The notes: a model not told the origin generated them from the sequence alone. A stretch of 64,000 bases of DNA from Xanthomonas theicola (GCF_014236795.1 NZ_CP049017.1:350001-414000); one strand, 5' to 3'. Positions 29,806-40,898 are shown, counted from the stretch's first letter. Numbers and translations: made by a program.

Positions 29806-30049
29806 TGGTCGGTCAATGAATTTGAATGCTTGATCCAAATGTTATTGATATTTAAGAAAATTTTATCAAAAAAATGAACAGTTTGTGAATGGAGTGTTAG
29901 TAATTCGAACATTCGGTGCGCTCGCCGACGTGTGTCGGGGGCGCGTCGGCCGCTCCCGTTTCTCTCGGTGCCAAGTGGACGCCGCTGGCCTGGATGGCGG
30001 CCTCCGCAGCGCACGGCGAACGCCCCTGGCTTTTCAGGAGACGGAAACG
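29806..30049. other. AT-rich island and gap before the SIMPL gene
   Basis: The 29806-29890 part is strikingly AT-rich for this genome (runs such as AAAATTTTATCAAAAAAATG). It is upstream of the receptor promoter and may be an UP-element or the site of a nucleoid protein or activator. From 29900 the sequence returns to normal GC. No gene is supported here. Confidence 0.45.
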
Positions 30050-30075
30050 ACGACGGCGCCCGCAGGCGCCGTCGT
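30050..30075 (-). terminator. Hairpin after the SIMPL gene
   Basis: ACGACGGCGCC and GGCGCCGTCGT form a perfect 11-bp stem with a CGCA loop, 20 bp beyond the stop codon. On the minus strand it is followed by CGTTTCC, a poor T-run, so termination strength is uncertain. Confidence 0.6.
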
Positions 30076-30095
30076 GGCCAGGCATGCTCGTGTGG

Positions 30096-30827
30096 CTATT
30101 TGCCCAGTTCGAACACCACGTCCAGGTTGATCGACACGCTGCTCTGCCCGGCCGCGACCGGGGTGTCCATCTCCGCCTTCATCGCCATCGCGCGCATCAT
30201 CGGCACCGGGCGCACGCCGCCGCCGCCCTCGGAGATGCTGACGATGCGGCGCACGCGCAGGCTCAGTGACTTGGCGTAGGCCTGCGCGCGGACCTGGGCC
30301 TTCTTCAGCGCATCGCCGCGGGCCTGCTCGTACAGTGGTTCCGGATCGTCGATCTCGAAGGTGGGGCCGTTGATCTGGTTGGCGCCCTGTGCGGCCAGCG
30401 CGTCCAGCACCTTGCCGAGCTTGGCGACGTCGCGCACCTTCAGGTTGACCGTATTGCTGGCCTGGTAGCCGGTGATCTGCGGCGCCTGGTTGTCTGCGTA
30501 CTTGTACTGCGGGTTGAGGCTGACGCCGCTGGTCTGCACGTCCCTGTCGGCGATGCCGGCGGCGCGGACCGCGGCCAGCACCTTGGTCATCTGCTCGGCG
30601 TTCTGGCGCATCGCGGCGGCGCCGTCGCTGGCCTGGGTGACCACGCCTGCCGACAGCGTCGCCACGTCCGGCGCACGCTTGGCCTCGGCCTGCGCGGCGA
30701 TGTTGAGCAGGGTGCCGTCGGCCGGCACGGCGTAGGCCGGCGCGGCGGTTTGGGCATGGGCGGTCATCGTGCCTCCTAGGGCGAGGGTCAGGGCCAGCAG
30801 CAGCGGACGGACGGATAGGGCACGCAT
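30096..30827 (-). CDS. Periplasmic SIMPL-domain protein (DUF541)
   Basis: The 243-residue product has a Sec signal (ending TAHAQ) and a full DUF541/SIMPL domain: GTLLNIAAQAEAKRAPDVATLSAGV, DVQTSGVSLNPQYKY, GYQASNTVNLKVRD, and ARGDALKKAQVRAQAYAKSL. Such proteins lie in the periplasm or outer membrane and have been tied to oxidative or envelope stress, but no activity is settled. AAGGAG precedes ATG 30827. It stands alone and divergent from maf. Confidence 0.9.
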   Translation of the reverse strand: MRALSVRPLLLALTLALGGTMTAHAQTAAPAYAVPADGTLLNIAAQAEAKRAPDVATLSAGVVTQASDGAAAMRQNAEQMTKVLAAVRAAGIADRDVQTSGVSLNPQYKYADNQAPQITGYQASNTVNLKVRDVAKLGKVLDALAAQGANQINGPTFEIDDPEPLYEQARGDALKKAQVRAQAYAKSLSLRVRRIVSISEGGGGVRPVPMMRAMAMKAEMDTPVAAGQSSVSINLDVVFELGK

Positions 30828-30958
30828 CGGATGTTCTCCTTGAAGATGGGGCGAGGGTGTTGCCGCGACGATGAACGCGTCGTGATCCCTGCCGGGGTCG
30901 AATCCACGGCGCCGAAATTAGCGATCGTTCAGTCGTCCCGCCGGGTTATCCTTCATCC

Positions 30959-31525
30959 ATGCTGTACCTGGCTTCCCGTTCTCCCCGCAGAAACGAACTG
31001 CTGACGCGCCTGGGCGTGCCGTTTCGGGTCCTCGATCTCGAGGTGCCGGAGGTGCGCGCGGCCGACGAAATGGCGTACGCCTATGTGCGCCGGGTGGCGC
31101 TGGACAAGGCCCGCGCGGGCATGGCGCAGCTGGCTGCCGCGGCGGGTGCGCTGGTGCTCGGCGCCGATACCGAGGTGATGCTGGACGGCCGCGTGTTCGG
31201 CAAGCCGGCCGACGCCGCCGCGGCGGCGGCGATGCTGGCGGCGCTGTCCGGGCGTGTGCACGAGGTGATCACCGCGGTGGCGCTGGTCGCGGCCGCGCGC
31301 GAGCAAGTGGTGCTGGTGCCGACCCAGGTCAGCTTCGCCGTCCTGTCCGCGCGGGACATCGCCGACTACGTGGCCAGCGGCGAACCGATGGGGTGCGCCG
31401 GCGCGTATGCGATCCAGGGCGGCGCCGAGCGTTTCGTCAGTCGCCTGGACGGCAGCTATTCCGGGGTGACGGGCCTGCCTCTCCACCAGACTTCCCAATT
31501 GCTGCGCGCCTTCGGAGTGCTTTGA
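30959..31525 (+). CDS. maf: Maf-type nucleotide pyrophosphatase
   Basis: The 188-residue protein begins with the Maf signature [18 protein letters not shown] and has [18 protein letters not shown], the catalytic-region TAVAL, and [13 protein letters not shown]. Maf proteins hydrolyse nucleoside triphosphates, including modified ones, to monophosphates; this copy resembles the dTTP/UTP type (YhdE). Its stop overlaps the start of the RNase G gene (TGATG at 31523-31527), a frequent gene pair. Confidence 0.92.
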   Translation: MLYLASRSPRRNELLTRLGVPFRVLDLEVPEVRAADEMAYAYVRRVALDKARAGMAQLAAAAGALVLGADTEVMLDGRVFGKPADAAAAAAMLAALSGRVHEVITAVALVAAAREQVVLVPTQVSFAVLSARDIADYVASGEPMGCAGAYAIQGGAERFVSRLDGSYSGVTGLPLHQTSQLLRAFGVL

Positions 31526-33015
31526 TGTCGCAGGAGATCCTGGTCAACGTCACACCGCGCGAGACCCGGGTGGCCGTCATCGAGAACGGCATGCTGCAGG
31601 AGCTGCACATCGAGCGCGGCTGGCGCCGCGGGGTGGTGGGCAACATCTACAAGGGCCGGGTGCAGCGGGTCATGCCGGGGATGCAGGCGGCATTCGTCGA
31701 AGTCGGGCTGGAACGCGCCGCGTTCCTGCACGCCAACGACGTGGTGCGCCCGGCGCCGGTGGCCAACGGCGACACCGAGGAGGCGACGCCGCTGCCGGTC
31801 TCGGCCGCGGTGCCGATCGTGGAACTGCTGCGCGACGGCCAGGACATCGTGGTGCAGGTGGTCAAGGATCCGATCGGCAGCAAGGGCGCACGGCTGACCA
31901 CGCAGATCAGCATCCCCTCGCGCTATCTGGTGCTGCTGCCGCAGTCGCGGGTGATCGGGGTGTCGGCGCGGATCGAGGACGAGGCCGAGCGGCTGCGCCT
32001 GAAGACGCTGGTGGCCGACCTCGCCGCCAGCCACGGCGGCTTCGGCTACATCGTCCGCACCAATGCCGAGGGCCAGCCGGCCGAGGCGCTGGCCGAGGAC
32101 GTCGCCTACCTGTCGCGGGTCTGGAACGTGGTCGAGCGGCGCGGCCGCGACGGCGCTCCGGCCAGCATCATCTACGAGGACTTGAGCCTGCCGCTGCGCG
32201 CGGTGCGCGACCTGATCCGCAAGGACGTGGAGAAGGTCAAGGTCGATTCGCACGAGACCTTCGAACGGCTGCAGGCGTTCGTGGCCAAGTACATGCCGGT
32301 GCTGGCCGAGCGCCTGGAGCTGTATACCGGCGACCGCCCGATCTTCGACCTGTATGGGGTCGAGGACGAGATCGCGCGCGCGCTGGACAAGCAGGTGCCG
32401 CTGAAGTCCGGCGGCTACCTGGTCATCGACCAGACCGAGGCGATGACTACCATCGACGTCAACACCGGCTCGTTCCTGGGCCAGCGCAACCTGGAGGAAA
32501 CGGTATTCCGCACCAACCTGGAGGCGGCGCAGGCAGTGGCGCGGCAGCTGCGGCTGCGCAACCTGGGCGGCATCATCATCATCGACTTCATCGACATGGG
32601 CGACGCCGAGCATCGCCGCCAGGTGCTGCGCACGTTGGAGAAGGCCTTGTTGCGCGATCACGCCAAGACCACGGTGTACGAGTTCTCGCCGCTGGGCCTG
32701 GTGGAAATGACCCGCAAGCGCACCGTCGAGAGCCTGGAGCGGCAGCTGTCCGAGCCGTGCCCGGAATGCGGCGGGCGCGGTTCGATCAAGACCGCCGAGA
32801 CCGTCACCTACGAGATCTTCCGCGAGATCACCCGCGCGGTGCGCCAGTTCGACGCGGCGCGGCTGCTGGTGATCGCCTCGAGCAAGGTGGTGGCGCGGAT
32901 CACCGACGAGGAATCCTCGGCGGTGGCCGAGCTGGAGGAATTCCTCGGCAAGAGCATCCGCTTCCAGGCCGATGAGCAATACCTGCAGGAACAGTTCGAC
33001 GTGGTGTTGTTGTGA
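31525..33015 (+). CDS. rng: Ribonuclease G
   Basis: The 496-residue protein belongs to the RNase E/G family and is the short G type, without the long C-terminal scaffold of RNase E. It cuts AU-rich single-stranded RNA, matures the 16S rRNA 5' end and takes part in mRNA decay. Visible parts are the S1 domain (GWRRGVVGNIYKGRVQRVMPGMQAAFVEVG), the catalytic region (TTIDVNTGSF, IIIDFIDMGD with the metal-binding aspartates) and the zinc-link CPECGGRGSIKT. It is coupled to maf by a 1-bp overlap. Confidence 0.96.
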   Translation: MSQEILVNVTPRETRVAVIENGMLQELHIERGWRRGVVGNIYKGRVQRVMPGMQAAFVEVGLERAAFLHANDVVRPAPVANGDTEEATPLPVSAAVPIVELLRDGQDIVVQVVKDPIGSKGARLTTQISIPSRYLVLLPQSRVIGVSARIEDEAERLRLKTLVADLAASHGGFGYIVRTNAEGQPAEALAEDVAYLSRVWNVVERRGRDGAPASIIYEDLSLPLRAVRDLIRKDVEKVKVDSHETFERLQAFVAKYMPVLAERLELYTGDRPIFDLYGVEDEIARALDKQVPLKSGGYLVIDQTEAMTTIDVNTGSFLGQRNLEETVFRTNLEAAQAVARQLRLRNLGGIIIIDFIDMGDAEHRRQVLRTLEKALLRDHAKTTVYEFSPLGLVEMTRKRTVESLERQLSEPCPECGGRGSIKTAETVTYEIFREITRAVRQFDAARLLVIASSKVVARITDEESSAVAELEEFLGKSIRFQADEQYLQEQFDVVLL

Positions 33016-33128
33016 GGCCGGGACTCGGGACTCGGGACTCGGAAAAGCAACGGCGCAAGGACCGTCCCCGCGCACGGAAACCCGGCATCGCTCGCGCTTG
33101 TGCTTGCCCAGTCCCGAGTTCCGCCTGA

Positions 33129-36100
33129 ATGCCCCCCCCCCTGCGCCGCCGCCTGCGCCTGGCCCGCCGTTGCGCGTTCTATGCGGTGGCGATCGGGCTG
33201 GTGTGCGTGGCGTTGCTGGTCGGGGTGCTGAGCCAGGCGCTGCCGTTGGTGGAGCGGCATCCGCAGCAGGTCCAGGCGTGGCTCAGCGAGCGCGCCGGGC
33301 GGCCAATCCGGTTCGACCGGGTCGAAACCGCCTGGACCCGGCGCGGTCCGTTGCTGCGCCTGGACGGCCTGCGCATCGGCGCCGGCGACGGGGTACGCAT
33401 CGGCCAGGCCGAAGTGCTGGTGTCGATGTACGCGGGGGTGCTGCCGGGCCGTTCGTTCACCGAACTGCGCCTGCGCGGGTTGGCGCTGACCCTGTTGCGC
33501 GGCGCCGACGGCAGCTGGTCGGTGCAGGGCCTGCTGCCCACCGCACAGGGCGGCGATCCGCTCGACGCGCTGCAGGGTCTGGGCGAGTTGCAGGTCATCG
33601 ACGGCCGGCTCGCGGTGTATGCGCCCGACCTGGGCGCGGATGCGCAGTTGCCGAAGATCGACCTGCGCCTGCGCGTGGACGGCGACCGCCTGCGCGTCGG
33701 CGCGCAGGGCTGGGTCGACCGGCAGCAGCCTCCACTCACCGCGATGCTCGACCTGGACCGCCGGCGCGGTGATGGCCAGGCCTACGTGGCCGCACGCCCG
33801 GCCGAACTGGCCGGCTGGGCGGGACTGCTGCACGTCGCCGGGATCCGCATCGAAGGCGGTGCCGGCGAGGTGCAGGGCTGGGCGCAACTGCAGCGGCACC
33901 GGATCGTCGGGGTCAGCGTCGAGGCGACCCTGCGCGACCTGCGCTTGAGCGGCGCCGCGCTGGCCGCTGGCGGCGCCCGGCCGCAGACCGCATTCACCAC
34001 GCTGCGCACTGCGGCGCGCTGGCGGCAGATCGACGGCGGCTGGCGGCTGGATGCGCCGCGGTTGCAGATCGGCCAGGCCGGGCAGCCGCTGCAGCGCCTG
34101 GACGGGCTGACCGTGGCCGGCGGGCGCCGCTTCGCGCTGCTCGGCGAGCGTCTGGATGCGGCGCCGCTGCTGGCGGTGGCCGCGCTCGATGAGCGCCTGC
34201 CGCCGCGCCTGCGGGCCTGGCTGTACGCCGCGCGGCCGCGACTGCAGCTGACCCAGGTGGCGCTGACCGGCAGTGCCGGCGGGCCACTGTATGCGCGCGG
34301 ACGCCTGGCCGAACTGGCATTCGCGCCGGTCGGGCAGGCGCCCGGGGTGAGCGGGCTGCGCGGCCGTTTCGATGGCGACGCGCAGGGCGCGGAGCTGGCG
34401 CTGGACGCCGCCAGCCCGGTGCGCCTCGACTGGCCCAGCGGGTTCGGCGTGGTCCACGAGATCCGCCTGGCCGGGCGCATCGTGGCGTTCCGCGACGGCG
34501 ACCAGGTGCGTGTGGCGACGCCGGCGCTGCGCGTGCAGGGCGCCGATTACGGTGCCGACCTCCGCGGTGGACTGCGCTTCCAGAGCGACGGCTCGCGGCC
34601 GTGGATCGACCTGGCCGCCGACCTGCAGGACGCGCCGGTGGTGGCGGCGAAGAAGTTCTGGGTGCATTCGAAGATGAGCAAGGCGGCCACCGACTGGCTG
34701 GACGCCGCGTTGCAGGGCGGGCGTCTGCGCGACGGGCATGTGCTGGTGTCCGGCGACCTGGAGCAGTGGCCGTTCGTCGACCGCAACGGCCGCTTCGAGG
34801 CCAGCGCGCGGCTGGAGGATGCCAAGGTCCGTTTCCAGCGCGAATGGCCGGCAGTGGAGAAGGTGGACGCCGGCGTCGTCTTCCTCGGCAACGGCTTCGA
34901 GGTCCATGGCCGCGGCGAGATGGGCGGGGTGCCGGTGGAGCGGCTGTCGGCGACGCTGCCGGACTACAGGCAGGGCCAGCTCGGCGTGCTGGCCAGCAGC
35001 CGCGCCGAGACCGGCAAGCTGCTGGCGATGCTGCGCGAGAGTCCACTGCGCAAGCGCTACGGCGACACCCTGGACGCGCTCAGCGCCTCCGGCCCGGCCG
35101 AGGTGAGCTTCGACCTGCTGCAGCCGCTGCGCGCCGACGTCGGCGGCCATCACCTGCGCGGCAGGATCGAACTGCTCGGCGCGCGTATCGTCGACAGCCG
35201 CTCGGACGTGGCCTTCGACGACGTGCGCGGCAGCGCCGACTACCGCGACACCGGATTCGAGGCGCCGAAGCTGGCGGTGCTGCAGGACGGCCATCCGGGC
35301 GAGCTGGCGCTGCGTGCCGGCGACGGCGTGAGCGATCCGCAGCAGGCGTTCGAGGCGGCATTGAGCGTGTCGGTGGATGCCGACGAACTGCTCGATCGGG
35401 CGCCGGAAATGGCCTGGCTCAAGCCCTACGTGCAGGGCCGCTCGCGGTGGAACATCGGCGTGGCCCTGCCCAAGACCGCCGCCGGCGTGGCGCAGCCGCC
35501 GACCCGCCTGCAGCTGCACTCGGACCTGGTCGGCACCGAACTGCTGCTGCCGGCGCCGATGGACAAGGGCGTGGCCGCACCGCTGGCGACCTCGGTCGCC
35601 ATGCCGCTGCCGGTCGGCAGCGGGCGCATCGAGGTCGCCTTCGGCAAGCTGATGGCGCTGGTCGCGCGCAGCCAGAACGGCAAGACCGGGGTCAAGGTGG
35701 TGATGGGCAGCGACCACGTGGCCGAGGACCCGCCCGGCAGCGGCCTGGTCGTGAGCGGACGCACCGGCTCGCTGAACGCGATCGACTGGATCGGCCTGGT
35801 CAGCGGCCCGGATCCGAACAAATCGACCGCGCCGGGCGCCGAGGACCCGATGCCGCTGCGCCAGATCGACGTGCTCGCCGACCACCTGCTGCTGCTCGGC
35901 GGCGTGTTCGACAACACCCGCCTGCGGCTGCAGCCGCAGGCCGACACGGTGGCGGTGCACCTGGACGGACCGGCGCTGGCCGGCGAGCTCAGTGTGCCGA
36001 GCAAGGACGGCGGCGTGCTCGGCGGCCGCCTGGCGCGAGTGCACTGGCGCGCCGCGCTGGCGGCCGCCCCGGCGGCCGTGGCCGCCAGCGCAGCCGACGC

Positions 36101-37019
36101 GGCGACCGCTTCCGCGCCCGCGGTGGCTGCCGCGGCGGTGCGGCCGCTGGCCGAGGCGATCGACCCGGCCTCGATCCCGGCGCTGGCGCTGGACGTGGAC
36201 GACCTGCGCTTTGGCGCGATGAATCTCGGCGTGGCCTCGCTGCGCACCCGCAAGCTGGCCGACGGCCTGCGCGTGGACCAGCTGCACCTGCGTTCGGACA
36301 AGCAGAAGATCGACATCAGCGGCGACTGGCGCGGCAAGGGCGCCACCGCGCGGACCCAGCTCATCGCCAGCGTGGACAGCCAGGACCTGGGCGCACTGAT
36401 GCAGGACCTGGACTACGGCGGCCAGCTGCGCGGCGGCGACGGCACGCTGACGCTGCGCGCCGCCTGGCCCGGCGACCCGGCCGGGTTCCAGCTGGCCACG
36501 CTGCAGGGCCAGCTCGACGTGGCCGCGCGCAACGGCCAATTGCTGGAACTCAATCCCGGCGCTGGCCGCGTGCTCGGCCTGCTCAGCGTGGCGCAGCTGC
36601 CGCGCCGGCTGATGTTAGATTTCCGCGACTTCTTCTCCAAGGGCTTCGCGTTCAACCGTATCGACGGCCAGGTGCAGTTCGGCGACGGCGTCGCGCGCAG
36701 CGACGCGATGCTGATCGACGGCCCCGCCGCGGAGATCAAGGTGCGCGGGCAGGCCGATCTGCGCGCGCAGCAGTTCGACCAGACCATCGACGTCAATCCC
36801 AAATCCGGCAACTTGCTGACCGTGGTCGGCGCGGTCGCCGGCGGCCCGGTCGGCGCGGCGGTCGGTGCGGCCGCCAACGCGGTGCTGGGCAAGCCGCTGG
36901 GCGCGATCGGCGCGCGCACCTACCGCGTCACCGGCCCGTGGAAGGACCCGAAGGTGGAGGTGATCGAGCGCGAATCCTCGCGCCCGCCCGCGCCGTCGGC
37001 GGCTGCCGGCAGTCCCTGA
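33129..37019 (+). CDS. yhdP: YhdP-family AsmA-like protein
   Basis: This 1296-residue protein has one N-terminal membrane helix ([18 protein letters not shown]) and then a long periplasmic domain of DUF3971/AsmA-like type. In enterobacteria YhdP and its AsmA relatives are bridge-like proteins that carry phospholipids towards the outer membrane. The C-terminus has the usual AsmA-type stretch ([33 protein letters not shown]). The maf-rng-yhdP-tldD order is common in gammaproteobacteria. The 113-bp gap before it contains GGGACTC repeats of the intergenic type. ATG 33129 is followed by an unusual C9 run, a possible slippage site. Confidence 0.88.
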   Translation: MPPPLRRRLRLARRCAFYAVAIGLVCVALLVGVLSQALPLVERHPQQVQAWLSERAGRPIRFDRVETAWTRRGPLLRLDGLRIGAGDGVRIGQAEVLVSMYAGVLPGRSFTELRLRGLALTLLRGADGSWSVQGLLPTAQGGDPLDALQGLGELQVIDGRLAVYAPDLGADAQLPKIDLRLRVDGDRLRVGAQGWVDRQQPPLTAMLDLDRRRGDGQAYVAARPAELAGWAGLLHVAGIRIEGGAGEVQGWAQLQRHRIVGVSVEATLRDLRLSGAALAAGGARPQTAFTTLRTAARWRQIDGGWRLDAPRLQIGQAGQPLQRLDGLTVAGGRRFALLGERLDAAPLLAVAALDERLPPRLRAWLYAARPRLQLTQVALTGSAGGPLYARGRLAELAFAPVGQAPGVSGLRGRFDGDAQGAELALDAASPVRLDWPSGFGVVHEIRLAGRIVAFRDGDQVRVATPALRVQGADYGADLRGGLRFQSDGSRPWIDLAADLQDAPVVAAKKFWVHSKMSKAATDWLDAALQGGRLRDGHVLVSGDLEQWPFVDRNGRFEASARLEDAKVRFQREWPAVEKVDAGVVFLGNGFEVHGRGEMGGVPVERLSATLPDYRQGQLGVLASSRAETGKLLAMLRESPLRKRYGDTLDALSASGPAEVSFDLLQPLRADVGGHHLRGRIELLGARIVDSRSDVAFDDVRGSADYRDTGFEAPKLAVLQDGHPGELALRAGDGVSDPQQAFEAALSVSVDADELLDRAPEMAWLKPYVQGRSRWNIGVALPKTAAGVAQPPTRLQLHSDLVGTELLLPAPMDKGVAAPLATSVAMPLPVGSGRIEVAFGKLMALVARSQNGKTGVKVVMGSDHVAEDPPGSGLVVSGRTGSLNAIDWIGLVSGPDPNKSTAPGAEDPMPLRQIDVLADHLLLLGGVFDNTRLRLQPQADTVAVHLDGPALAGELSVPSKDGGVLGGRLARVHWRAALAAAPAAVAASAADAATASAPAVAAAAVRPLAEAIDPASIPALALDVDDLRFGAMNLGVASLRTRKLADGLRVDQLHLRSDKQKIDISGDWRGKGATARTQLIASVDSQDLGALMQDLDYGGQLRGGDGTLTLRAAWPGDPAGFQLATLQGQLDVAARNGQLLELNPGAGRVLGLLSVAQLPRRLMLDFRDFFSKGFAFNRIDGQVQFGDGVARSDAMLIDGPAAEIKVRGQADLRAQQFDQTIDVNPKSGNLLTVVGAVAGGPVGAAVGAAANAVLGKPLGAIGARTYRVTGPWKDPKVEVIERESSRPPAPSAAAGSP

Positions 37020-37083
37020 ATCGCTGCGCGCGCGGTTCCGGCCACGCTTGCGCTGCGCGCTCCCATCCCCCATGTTTGAGCCC

Positions 37084-38526
37084 ATGACCGACAACGCCCT
37101 CAGCCTCGCCGAAACCCGCCTGTTGCTTCCCGCCGGCCTCGACGCCACCAGCCTGGAGCGCGCCTTCGGCACGCTGCTCGGCCCCGGCATCGACTTCGGC
37201 GACCTGTATTTCCAGCATTCGCGGCGCGAGAGCTGGAGCGTGGAGGACGGCATCGTCAAGGACGGTGCCCATTCCATCGAGCAGGGCGTGGGCGTGCGCG
37301 CGATTTCCGGCGAGAAGACCGGTTTCGCCTATTCCGACGACATCCATCGCGATGCGCTGCTGGCCGCGGCGCAATCGGCGCGGGCCATTTCCCGCCACGG
37401 CGGCACGCAGCCGGCGCAGTCGCTGCTGCGCGGCGGCGGGCGGGCGCTGTATCCGGCACTGGACCCGGTGGACGGCATGGGCAACGACCTCAAGGTCGAG
37501 ATGCTGCGGCGCCTGGACCAGTTCCTGCGCGCCGCCGATCCGCGCGTGCAGCAGGTGATGGTCGGCCTGTCCGGCGGCGTGGACACGGTGCTGGTGGCGC
37601 GCAGCGACGGCGTGTTCGCCGCCGACGTGCGCCCGCTGGTGCGGCTGAACGTGCAGGTCATCGTCGAGCAGGACGGGCGCCGCGAGTCCGGCCATGCCGG
37701 CGGCGGCGGCCGCTACGGTTACGAGGCGCTGTTCGCCGATGGCCGCCCCGAGGTCTTCGCCAGGGAAGCGCTGCGGGAGGCGTTGGTGAACTTGGAGGCG
37801 GTGCCGGCGCCGGCCGGGGTGATGCCGGTGGTGCTGGGCCCCGGCTGGCCCGGGGTGCTGCTGCACGAAGCGGTCGGCCATGGCCTGGAAGGCGACTTCG
37901 CACGCAAGGGCACCAGCGTCTATGCCGGGCGCATTGGCCAGCGCGTGGCCTCGCCGGGCGTGACCATCGTCGACGACGGCACCCTCGACGGCCGCCGCGG
38001 CTCGCTGAACGTGGACGACGAAGGCACCCCGACCCATTGCACCACGTTGATCGAGGACGGCGTGCTGGTGGGCTACATGCAGGATGCGCTGAACGCACGG
38101 CTGACGGGCGTGGCGCCGACCGGCAACGGCCGCCGCGAATCGTTCGCGCACCTGCCGATGCCGCGCATGACCAACACCTACATGCTCGCCGGCCGGCACG
38201 ATCCGCAGGAGATGATCCGCTCGGTGAAGAAGGGCCTGTACGCGGTCAATTTCGGCGGCGGCCAGGTCGACATCACCAGCGGCAAGTACGTGTTCTCGGC
38301 GACCGAGGCCTACCTGATCGAGGACGGCAGGGTCACCGCGCCGGTGAAGGGCGCCACCCTGATCGGCAACGGTCCGGAGACGATGCAGAAGGTACGCATG
38401 ATCGGCCACGACCTGGCGCTGGACGAAGGCGTGGGCGTGTGCGGCAAGGACGGGCAGAGCGTGCCGGTCGGCGTCGGCCAGCCGTCGCTGCTGATCGACG
38501 GGCTGACCGTGGGCGGGACGGCCTAG
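37084..38526 (+). CDS. tldD: Metalloprotease subunit TldD
   Basis: TldD carries the zinc site of the TldD/TldE protease, which degrades unfolded peptides and trims some peptide-derived natural products. The 480-residue protein has the motif [11 protein letters not shown], with His261, Glu262 and His266, and the N-terminal landmark [21 protein letters not shown]. An ATG at 37072 could add four residues; 37084 is the start used by relatives. Its partner TldE (PmbA) is encoded 1 kb further on. Confidence 0.95.
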   Translation: MTDNALSLAETRLLLPAGLDATSLERAFGTLLGPGIDFGDLYFQHSRRESWSVEDGIVKDGAHSIEQGVGVRAISGEKTGFAYSDDIHRDALLAAAQSARAISRHGGTQPAQSLLRGGGRALYPALDPVDGMGNDLKVEMLRRLDQFLRAADPRVQQVMVGLSGGVDTVLVARSDGVFAADVRPLVRLNVQVIVEQDGRRESGHAGGGGRYGYEALFADGRPEVFAREALREALVNLEAVPAPAGVMPVVLGPGWPGVLLHEAVGHGLEGDFARKGTSVYAGRIGQRVASPGVTIVDDGTLDGRRGSLNVDDEGTPTHCTTLIEDGVLVGYMQDALNARLTGVAPTGNGRRESFAHLPMPRMTNTYMLAGRHDPQEMIRSVKKGLYAVNFGGGQVDITSGKYVFSATEAYLIEDGRVTAPVKGATLIGNGPETMQKVRMIGHDLALDEGVGVCGKDGQSVPVGVGQPSLLIDGLTVGGTA

Positions 38527-38695
38527 GAGCCGGAGCGGTGACGCCGGGATTGGAGATTCGGGATTCGCTGAAGCGGGGGCGATCGCGGGTGGCCGCTGTC
38601 GCGATGCCGTCGTAATGTCCAGCCGTCATCGCCGCAGGTGCCGCCGCCGTGTCGGGTTCTCCATTGCCCGGCGCCATCTTGCCCGGCGGCGCGGC

Positions 38696-39289
38696 TCAGT
38701 CGCGCGCGTCGTCCTGGAGCGCGTCGTCTTCGGCGTCTTCGCCTCCCGCGTCCCGCCTCCCGCGTCCCGCCTCCGCCAATATCAACTCCCGCAACTCCCG
38801 GAACAACTCCCGATACGCATGCGGCGGCTTGTTCTTCAGCCGCTCTTCCTTAGCGTTGCGGATCAGCTGGCGCAGCCGTTGGCGGTCGGCGCCCGGGTAT
38901 TCGGTCAGCAGCCCGGACAGTGCCGCGTCGCCGTCGGCGAGCAGCCGCCCGCGCCAGTCCTCGAGCCGGTGCAGCGCCGCCGCTTCGCGGCGCGCGCCGT
39001 CGCTGTTGGCGTCCATCGCCTCGCGGATCGCGTCCAGGGTCTGCTCGTCCTCGCGGCGCATCTGCTTGGCCAGGAACGCCAGCTGCCGCTTGTGCGCGAT
39101 GTGCGAGGTGATGCGCTTGGCGTCGGCGATATGCGCGACCAGCGATTCGGGCACCGGCAGCCTGGCCAGCTGCGCCGGGGTCAGCGCCACCAGCTTCTCG
39201 CCCAGGGTCAGCACCTCCAGCGCCTCGCGGCGCTGCTGGCTGCGGCTTTCGCCGCGGAATTCACCGGTGTCTTCGTCGCGTCCGCGCAT
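38696..39289 (-). CDS. darP: Ribosome-associated protein DarP/YjgA
   Basis: The 197-residue, highly charged protein belongs to DUF615. In E. coli it binds late 50S precursors and helps large-subunit assembly. Family blocks are [31 protein letters not shown] (partial), [18 protein letters not shown] and [32 protein letters not shown] (partial). Its last 20 codons fall in low-complexity sequence with repeated CCCGCCTCCCGCGT, so the C-terminus may vary between strains. It is divergent from pmbA. ATG 39289 is preferred to a TTG five codons upstream. Confidence 0.9.
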   Translation of the reverse strand: MRGRDEDTGEFRGESRSQQRREALEVLTLGEKLVALTPAQLARLPVPESLVAHIADAKRITSHIAHKRQLAFLAKQMRREDEQTLDAIREAMDANSDGARREAAALHRLEDWRGRLLADGDAALSGLLTEYPGADRQRLRQLIRNAKEERLKNKPPHAYRELFRELRELILAEAGRGRRDAGGEDAEDDALQDDARD

Positions 39290-39330
39290 CGTCGTACCAC
39301 TCAATCGGTCTGAAACATCAAATTAGAAAG

Positions 39331-39526
39331 TCCGGCCATGGATGGCCGGGCTCTTGCGAAGGAATCGCACGATCCCAAGTCCGGCCATGGATGGCCGGGC
39401 TCCTGCGAAGGAATCGCACGATCCCAAGTCCGGCCATGGATGGCCGGGCTCCTGCGAAGGAATCGCACGATCCCAAGTCCGGCCATGGATGGCCGGGCTG
39501 TCGCGAAGGGACTCGCACAACAAGGA
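39331..39526. repeat. Four tandem 49-bp repeats upstream of pmbA
   Basis: Units start at 39331, 39380, 39429 and 39478. Each begins TCCGGCCATGGATGGCCGG, an imperfect palindrome, followed by GCTCYTGCGAAGGAATCGCA and a short joint. Units 1-3 are nearly identical; unit 4 diverges after the palindrome and ends only a few bases before the pmbA ribosome-binding site. There are no unique spacers, so this is not a CRISPR. Four stacked hairpins would form in any transcript that reads through. Confidence 0.95.
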
Positions 39527-39533
39527 TAAAGCA

Positions 39534-40898
39534 TTGAACGCGATCATCTCCGACCTGCGCAGCGACGACAGCCTGGAACGCCTGCAGCGCTTGTCCGACA
39601 TCGCCCAGCGCCTGCTGGCGCGGGCCCGCGAGCTCGGCGCCAGCCAGGCCGAGGTCAGCTGCAGCGAAGACCGTGGGCTGGACGTCAACGTGCGCCTGGG
39701 CGCGGTGGAAACCGTCGAGGCCACCCGCGACCGCGGCATCGGCGTCACCGTGTACTTCGGCCAGCGCAAGGGCAGCGCCAGCACCGCCGACCTGCACGAA
39801 TCCAGCCTGGAGGCGACCGTCGCCCAGGCCTGCGCGATCGCCCGCTACACCGAGGACGATGTCGCCGCCGGACTGGCCGACGCGGCGCTGATGGCACGCC
39901 AGACGCCCGAACTGGACCGCTGGCATCCATGGGTGCTGGAGGCGGACGAGGCGATCGAACTGGCCCTGGCCTGCGAGGCCGCCGGCCGCGATGCCGACCC
40001 GCGCGTGGCCAATTCCGACGGGGCCTCCACCGGCAGCAGCCAAAGCCTGTCGGTGTACGCCAACTCGCACGGCTTCGTCGGCCGCGAGCGCAGCACCCAC
40101 CATTCGATCGGTTGCTCGCTGATCGCCGGCCACGGCGACGGCATGCAGCGCGACCATTGGTACAGCAGCGCGCTGGCGCGCGAGGATCTCGAGCAGCCGG
40201 CGGCGATCGGCCGCCGCGCCGCCGAGCGCACCGTGGCCCGGTTGCAGCCGCGCTCGCTGCCCACCGGCGAGGTGCCGGTGTTGTTCGCGCCGGAGATGGC
40301 GCGTTCGCTGGTCGGCCACCTGCTTGGCGCGGTGTCCGGCGGCGCGCTGTACCGCCGCGCCAGCTTCCTGCTCGACAGCGTCGGCAGCCGCCTGTTCCCG
40401 GACTGGTTCGCGATCGACGAATTGCCGCACCTGCGCCGCGGGCTGCGCTCGGCCGCCTTCGACGGCGAGGGCGTGGCCACCCGCGCCGCGCCGCTGGTCG
40501 CCGGCGGCGTGCTGCAGCGCTACGTGCTGGGCAGCTACTCGGCGCGCAAGCTCGGCCTGCAGACCACCGCCAACGCCGGCGGCGTGCACAACCTGCAGGT
40601 GGCGGCCAACGCGGACGACCTGGCATCGATCGCCGCCGGCATCCCGCGCGGCCTGCTGGTCACCGAACTGATGGGCAATGGCGTCAACCCGGTCACCGGC
40701 GACTATTCGCGCGGCGCCGGCGGCTTCTGGATCGAGAACGGCGCCATCGCCTATCCGGTGGACGAGGTCACCATCGCCGGCAACCTGCGCGAGATGTTCC
40801 AGCGCATCGAAGCGGTCGGCCGCGACATCGACGTGCGCTCGCACGTGCACATCGGCGCGGTGCTGGTCGGCAGGATGACGGTGGCCGGCAACTCCTGA
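39534..40898 (+). CDS. pmbA: Metalloprotease subunit TldE (PmbA)
   Basis: The 454-residue partner of TldD lacks the zinc motif, as expected, and keeps the shared fold: SQAEVSCSEDRGLDVNVRLG, RGIGVTVYFGQRKGSAST, and the C-terminal GNGVNPVTGDYSRGAGGFWIENG. The best start is TTG 39534 with AAGGAT before it; the frame is open upstream only because it runs through the 49-bp repeats. In E. coli PmbA was found by its role in microcin B17 maturation. It should form a heterodimer with TldD from 37084. Confidence 0.94.
   Translation: MNAIISDLRSDDSLERLQRLSDIAQRLLARARELGASQAEVSCSEDRGLDVNVRLGAVETVEATRDRGIGVTVYFGQRKGSASTADLHESSLEATVAQACAIARYTEDDVAAGLADAALMARQTPELDRWHPWVLEADEAIELALACEAAGRDADPRVANSDGASTGSSQSLSVYANSHGFVGRERSTHHSIGCSLIAGHGDGMQRDHWYSSALAREDLEQPAAIGRRAAERTVARLQPRSLPTGEVPVLFAPEMARSLVGHLLGAVSGGALYRRASFLLDSVGSRLFPDWFAIDELPHLRRGLRSAAFDGEGVATRAAPLVAGGVLQRYVLGSYSARKLGLQTTANAGGVHNLQVAANADDLASIAAGIPRGLLVTELMGNGVNPVTGDYSRGAGGFWIENGAIAYPVDEVTIAGNLREMFQRIEAVGRDIDVRSHVHIGAVLVGRMTVAGNS

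Noticed and set aside
39331..39526. Array of 49-bp repeats as a CRISPR
   Set aside because: The units are directly adjacent with no unique spacers, and no cas genes are present.
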